This document shows, piece after piece, positions 53,901-59,900 of a stretch of DNA of 64,000 nucleotides (its first letter is position 1; each line of letters begins with the position of its first letter). Under the pieces are notes generated by a model. That model did no database searches. It was given only the letters and a program-made list of their open reading frames with translations, and had not been told where the DNA came from. The translations under genes were made by a program, and so were the position numbers. The stretch is from Owenia fusiformis (lineage: Eukaryota > Annelida > Polychaeta > Sabellida > Oweniidae): contig CAIIXF020000011.1 of the NCBI GenBank assembly GCA_903813345.2, positions 15,359,754-15,423,753 on the forward strand, written 5' to 3'.

Positions 53901-56900
53901 TGATGGAGATAGCGATGGATTAGATAATAATGAGGGAGATGATAATGAAGGAGATAATGAAGATGGGGATAGCGATGGAGGAGATAATGATGAAGGAAAT
54001 AATGATGGACAGCATGATGAAGGTGGAGATAATGATGGAGACAACAACGATGATGATGATAATGATGGCGACGATAATGATGGTGGAGATGATGATGGAG
54101 ATGATAACGATGACGGGGATAATGAAGAAGGAAATATTGAGGGAGATGATAATGATGGAGGAGATAATGAAGGTGGAGATAATGATGGAGGAGATAATGA
54201 AGGTGGATATAATGATGGAGGAGATAATGAAGGAGAAGATAATGAAGGAAATGATAACGATGGTGGAAATAACAGTGGAGGAGATAATGATGGAGATCAA
54301 AATGGTGGAGATAACGATGGAGGAGATAATGCTGATGGAGATAGCGATGGAGGAGATAATCATGGTGGGGGAAACGATGGAAGCGATAATGAAGGTGGTG
54401 ATAACGACAGAAATGATAATGAAGGTGGTGATAATGATGGAGATGATAATGAAGGTGGTGATAACGATGGAGATGATCATATTGGAGGAGATCTCGAAGG
54501 TGGAGATAAAAGTGAAGGTGGGGATAATAATGGCGGAGATAACGATGGAAGAGATAATAATGGTGGAGATAATGATGGAGGTGATAATGGTGATGGAGAT
54601 AACGATGGAGGAGATAATGATGGAGGAGAAAACGATGGTGTAGATATCGATGGTGGAGATAACGATGGAGGAGATAATGATGGTGGAGGAGATAATGATG
54701 GAGGAGGTAATGATGGTGGAGATATCGATGGAGGAGATAATGATGGAGGAAATAACAATGGAGGAGATAATGATGATGGAGATAACGATGGAGGAGATAA
54801 CACTGGAGGAGATAATGATGGTGGAGATAACGATGGAGGAGATAACACTGGAGGAGATAATGATGGTGGAGATAACGATGGAGGAGATAACACTGGAGGA
54901 GATAATGATGGTGGAGATAACGATGGAGGAGATAACACTGGAGGAGATAATGATGGTGGAGATAATGATGATGGAGATAACGATGGAGGAGATAATGATG
55001 GAGGAAATAATAATGGAGGAGATAATGATGATGGAGATAATGATGGAGGAGATAATGATGGTAGAGATAACGATGGAGGAGATAACACTGGAGGAGATAA
55101 TGATGGTGGAGATAACGATGGAGGAGATAACACTGGAGGAGATAATGATGGTGGAGATAACGATGGAGGAGATAACACTGGAGGAGATAATGATGGTGGA
55201 GATAATGATGATGGAGATAACGATGGAGGAGATAATGATGGAGGAAATAATAATGGAGGAGATAATGATGATGGAGATAATGATGGAGGAGATAATGATG
55301 GTGGAGGAGTTAATGATGGAGGAGGTAATGATGGTGGAGATATCGATGGAGGAGATAATGATGGAGGAAATAACAATGGAGGAGATAATGATGATGGAGA
55401 TAACGATGGAGGAGATAACACTGGAGGAGATAATGATGGTGGAGATAACGATGGAGGAGATAACACTGGAGGAGATAATGATGGTGGAGATAACGATGGA
55501 GGAGATAACACTGGAGGAGATAATGATGGTGGAGATAACGATGGAGGAGATAACACTGGAGGAGATAATGATGGTGGAGATAATGATGATGGAGATAACG
55601 ATGGAGGAGATAATGATGGAGGAAATAATAATGGAGGAGATAATGATGATGGAGATAATGATGGAGGAGATAATGATGGTAGAGATAACGATGGAGGAGA
55701 TAACACTGGAGGAGATAATGATGGTGGAGATAACGATGGAGGAGATAACACTGGAGGAGATAATGATGGTGGAGATAACGATGGAGGAGATAACACTGGA
55801 GGAGATAATGATGGTGGAGATAATGATGATGGAGATAACGATGGAGGAGATAATGATGGAGGAAATAATAATGGAGGAGATAATGATGATGGATATAATG
55901 ATGGAGGAGATAATGATGGTAGAGATAACAATGGAGGAGATAATGATGATGGAGATAACGATGGAGGAGATAACACTGGAGGAGATAATGATGGTGGAGA
56001 TAACGATGGAGGAGATAATGATGGTGGACATAACGATGGAGGAGATAACACTGGAGGAGATAATGATGGTGGAGATAACGATGGAGGAGATAACACTGGA
56101 GGAGATAATGATGGTGGAGATAATGATGATGGAGATAACGATGGAGGAGATAATGATGGAGGAAATAATAATGGAGGAGATAATGATGATGGAGATAATG
56201 ATGGAGGAGATAATGATGGTGGAGATAACGATGGAGGAGATAACACTGGAGGAGATAATGATGGTGGAGATATCGATGGTGGAGATAACGATGGAGGATA
56301 TAATGATGGAGATAACGATGGAGGAGATAACAATGGAGGGTATAATGATAGTGGAGAAAACGCTGGAGGAGATAATGATGGTGAAGGTAATGATGGAGGA
56401 GATAATGATGGTGGATATAACGACGGAGGAGATAATGACGGTGAATATAACGACGAAGGAGATAATGATGGTGGAGATAACGATGGAGCAAATAATGATG
56501 GTGGAGATAACGATGGAAGAGATAATGATGGTGCAGATAACGATGGAGGAGATAATGATGGTGGATATAACGACGGAGGAGATAATGACGGTGGATATAA
56601 CGACGGAGGAGATAATGACGGTGGATATAACGACGGAGGAAATAATGACGGTGGAGATAACGATCGAGGAAATAATGATGATGGAAATAATGATGGAGGC
56701 GATGATGATGGTGGTGATAACGATGGAGGAGATAATGATGATGGAGATAACGATGGAGGAGATAATGATGGAGGATATAACAATGGTGGAGATAATGATG
56801 GCGGAGATAACGATGGAGGAGATAATGATGGTGGAGACAATGGTGATGGGGATGACGATGGAGGAGATAATGATGGAGGAGATAACGATGGGGGAGATAA

Positions 56901-59900
56901 TGAAGGAGGAGATATTGATGGTGAAGATAACGATGGAGGAGATCACGAGGGAGGATATAACAATGGAGGAGATAATGATGGTGGAGATAATGATGGAGGA
57001 TACATTGATGGTGGAGATAACGATGGAGGAGATAACAATGGAGGAGATAATGATGGTGGAGATAATAATGGAGGAGATAATGATGGTGGAGATAACTATG
57101 GGGGAGATAATGATGGAGGAGATAACGATGGAGGAGATAATGATGGAGGAGATATTGATGGTGAAGAAAACGATGGAGGAGATAACAATGGAGGAGATAA
57201 TGATGGTGGAGATAATGATGGAGGAGATAACACTGGAGGAGATAATGATGGTGGAGATAACGATGGAGCAAATAATGATGGTGGAGATAATGATGGAGGA
57301 GATAACACTGGAGGAGATAATGATGGTGGATATAACGATGGAGCAAATAATGATGGTGGAGATAAGGATGGAGGAGATAATGGTGATGGAGATAACGATG
57401 GAGGAGATAATGATGGTGGATATAACGACGGAGGAGATAATGACGGTGGATATAATGACGGAGGAAATAATGACGGTGGAGATAACGATGGAGGAAATAA
57501 TGATGATGGAAATAATGATGGTGGAAATAATGATGGTGGAGACAATGGTGATGGGGATAACGATGAAGGAGATAACGATGGAGGAGATAATAATGAAGGA
57601 GATAATGATGGTGGAGACAATGGTGATGGGGATAACGATGGAGGAGATAATGATGGAGGAGATAACAATGGTGGAAATAATGATGGTGGAGACAATGGTG
57701 ATGGGGACAACGATGGAGGAGATAATGATGGAGGAGATAACAATGGTGGAAATAATGATGGTGGAGATAACGATGGGGGAGATAACGATGGAGGAGATAA
57801 TGATGGAGGAGACAACAATGGTGGAGATAATGATGGTGGAGACAATGGTGATGGGGATAACGATGGAGGAGATAATGATGGAGGAGATAACAATGGTGGA
57901 AATAATGATGGTGGAGAAAACGATGGGGGAGATAATGATGGAGGAGATATTGATGGTGAAGATAACGATGGAGGAGATCACGAGGGAGGAGATAACAATG
58001 GAGGAAATAATGATGGTGGAGATAATGATGGAGGATACATTGATGGTGGAGATAACGATGGAGGAGATAACAATGGAGGAGATAATGATAGTGGAGATAA
58101 TAATGGTGGGGATGACGATGGAGCTGATATTGGTGGTGGAGATAATGATGGAGGAGATGACGATGGAGAAGATAATGATGATGGAGATAATGATGGTGGA
58201 GATAACGATGGAGGAGATAACACTGGAGGAGATAATGATGGTGGAGGTAACAATGGAGGAGATAATGATGGAGGAGAAAACGATGGAGGAGATAATAATG
58301 GAGGAAATAATGATGATGGAGATAACGATGGTGGAGATAACGTTGCAGTAAACAATGGCGGTGGGGATAATGATGGAGGAGATAATGATGAAGGAAATGA
58401 TAATGGAGAAGAAAACAATGATGGAGGAGATAATGATGGAGGGGTTAACGAAGGAGGTGATTATGATGAAGTAGATAATCCAGGCGGTAACAATAATGGA
58501 GGAGATAATGATGACGATGGAGGAGATTACCACGAAGGAGATAACGATGAAATTGATAATGGTGAAGGTAATGATGATGAAAATGTTGATGGAGGGGATA
58601 ATGCAGGTGATGACAATAACGGTGGTGATGATGCTGGAGAAGATAATAAAGGTGATGAAATTAATGAAGATGGTGAAACTGGAGAAAGTGAAAATGGTGG
58701 AAATAATGGAAATACTGAATTAGGAACAACGGAGACCCCTGAACCAAGTGAGTACTCATTTTTTTAAACAGCCCACTACTTGCCTCGAGCCTTTTTTAAA
58801 TGTTCCAATCGGTTAATTGAAAATATGGGCTTTGAAGTATTTACTCAAATATTACAATACACATGATTGCTTAGGAAGGAATAGAGATTATTACAGTAAT
58901 CATTCTATATTTACTATCTACTATACCTAGCCCCTAGAAATGCATAAGATACTCTTTTTGTCTAATTGTATTGTTTAGTATATTTTTGCAAGTACCTTAT
59001 TAACATCTATCAGTCTTCCGATAAACCATTCATAAGGAATAGACAAATAAAAACAAATAACATAATCATTACTATTAAGCCAAATGTGTTGCTCATGAAC
59101 ACTAAATGATAGTAGTGTTTTATTGCAACCCATTATGTCGTGTGTATTGTAATAAATATAGCTCGTTTGCATAACTATTCCAAATCATATACGAATGAAT
59201 ACTTTTCAGTTCATGGCAAATGGACAGAGTGGTCTGAATGGAGCAAATGTTCTCGCGAATGCGGTGGTGGAAACTCTTACAGATTGAAGTATTGCACTAA
59301 TCCTGCTCCTAGATATGGAGGTGATGACTGTATAGGAGTGAGCTATGAAGTTAAAACATGCGCCGAGGCTAGGTGTGCAACAGGTATCGTGTTTTTATTA
59401 AGATTTCTTCAAGTTAAAATCTGTCCAGAGGCAAGTATTGAATTTAAAAATTAAAGCCTAGCAATAAAGTTGATTCTTACCATTGTATAAGGGTTCAAAA
59501 AACATTTAAGATTATCCTGTGAAAACTCATGCGTTGTTATTCTAGTTATTCGGAATCAAAAATGTTACAAGTGAAATAGGGAGTCCGTCTTGTCCTGGCT
59601 ATTTTGAATTGGTCATGTATTGTAAATACAGGATCGATCCAAGGAGGATTGGCTCCCAGAATGCAACACCGATATTCTGCAAAACAATCACCTAGCGATA
59701 GCTTTGTTGGAGAGTATCGGGTCATTCTCCATGCAGTCGTACAAATTATACAGACACGAATAGCAAATGACGCATGCGTGGAGATTAAAGAATATCGAGT
59801 TGGAACCCTGGCTTCCAATCCTCCTTGGGATCGATCAGAACAAAATTACAACAAAACTTTGTTTCAGTTAACGGGAACTGGGCGGATTGGAGTTCATGGA

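Noticed and set aside
54650-58351. Met/Glu/Ile-rich plus-strand frame of over 1,200 codons
   Set aside because: It is a +1 shadow of the Asp-Asn-x-Gly-Gly repeat and does not connect in frame with the flanking exons.
53503-58533. Very long minus-strand frames across the acidic repeat (Ile/Ser-, Pro/Ser/Leu- and His/Tyr/Leu-rich)
   Set aside because: They are mirror readings of the 15-bp minisatellite, have no domain, and overlap a well-supported plus-strand exon with correct splice sites.
53464-58740. Reading the acidic repeat as RTX or thrombospondin type 3 calcium repeats
   Set aside because: The unit is five residues and lacks the nine-residue RTX spacing with its hydrophobic position and the Cys of type 3 repeats; only the composition is similar.
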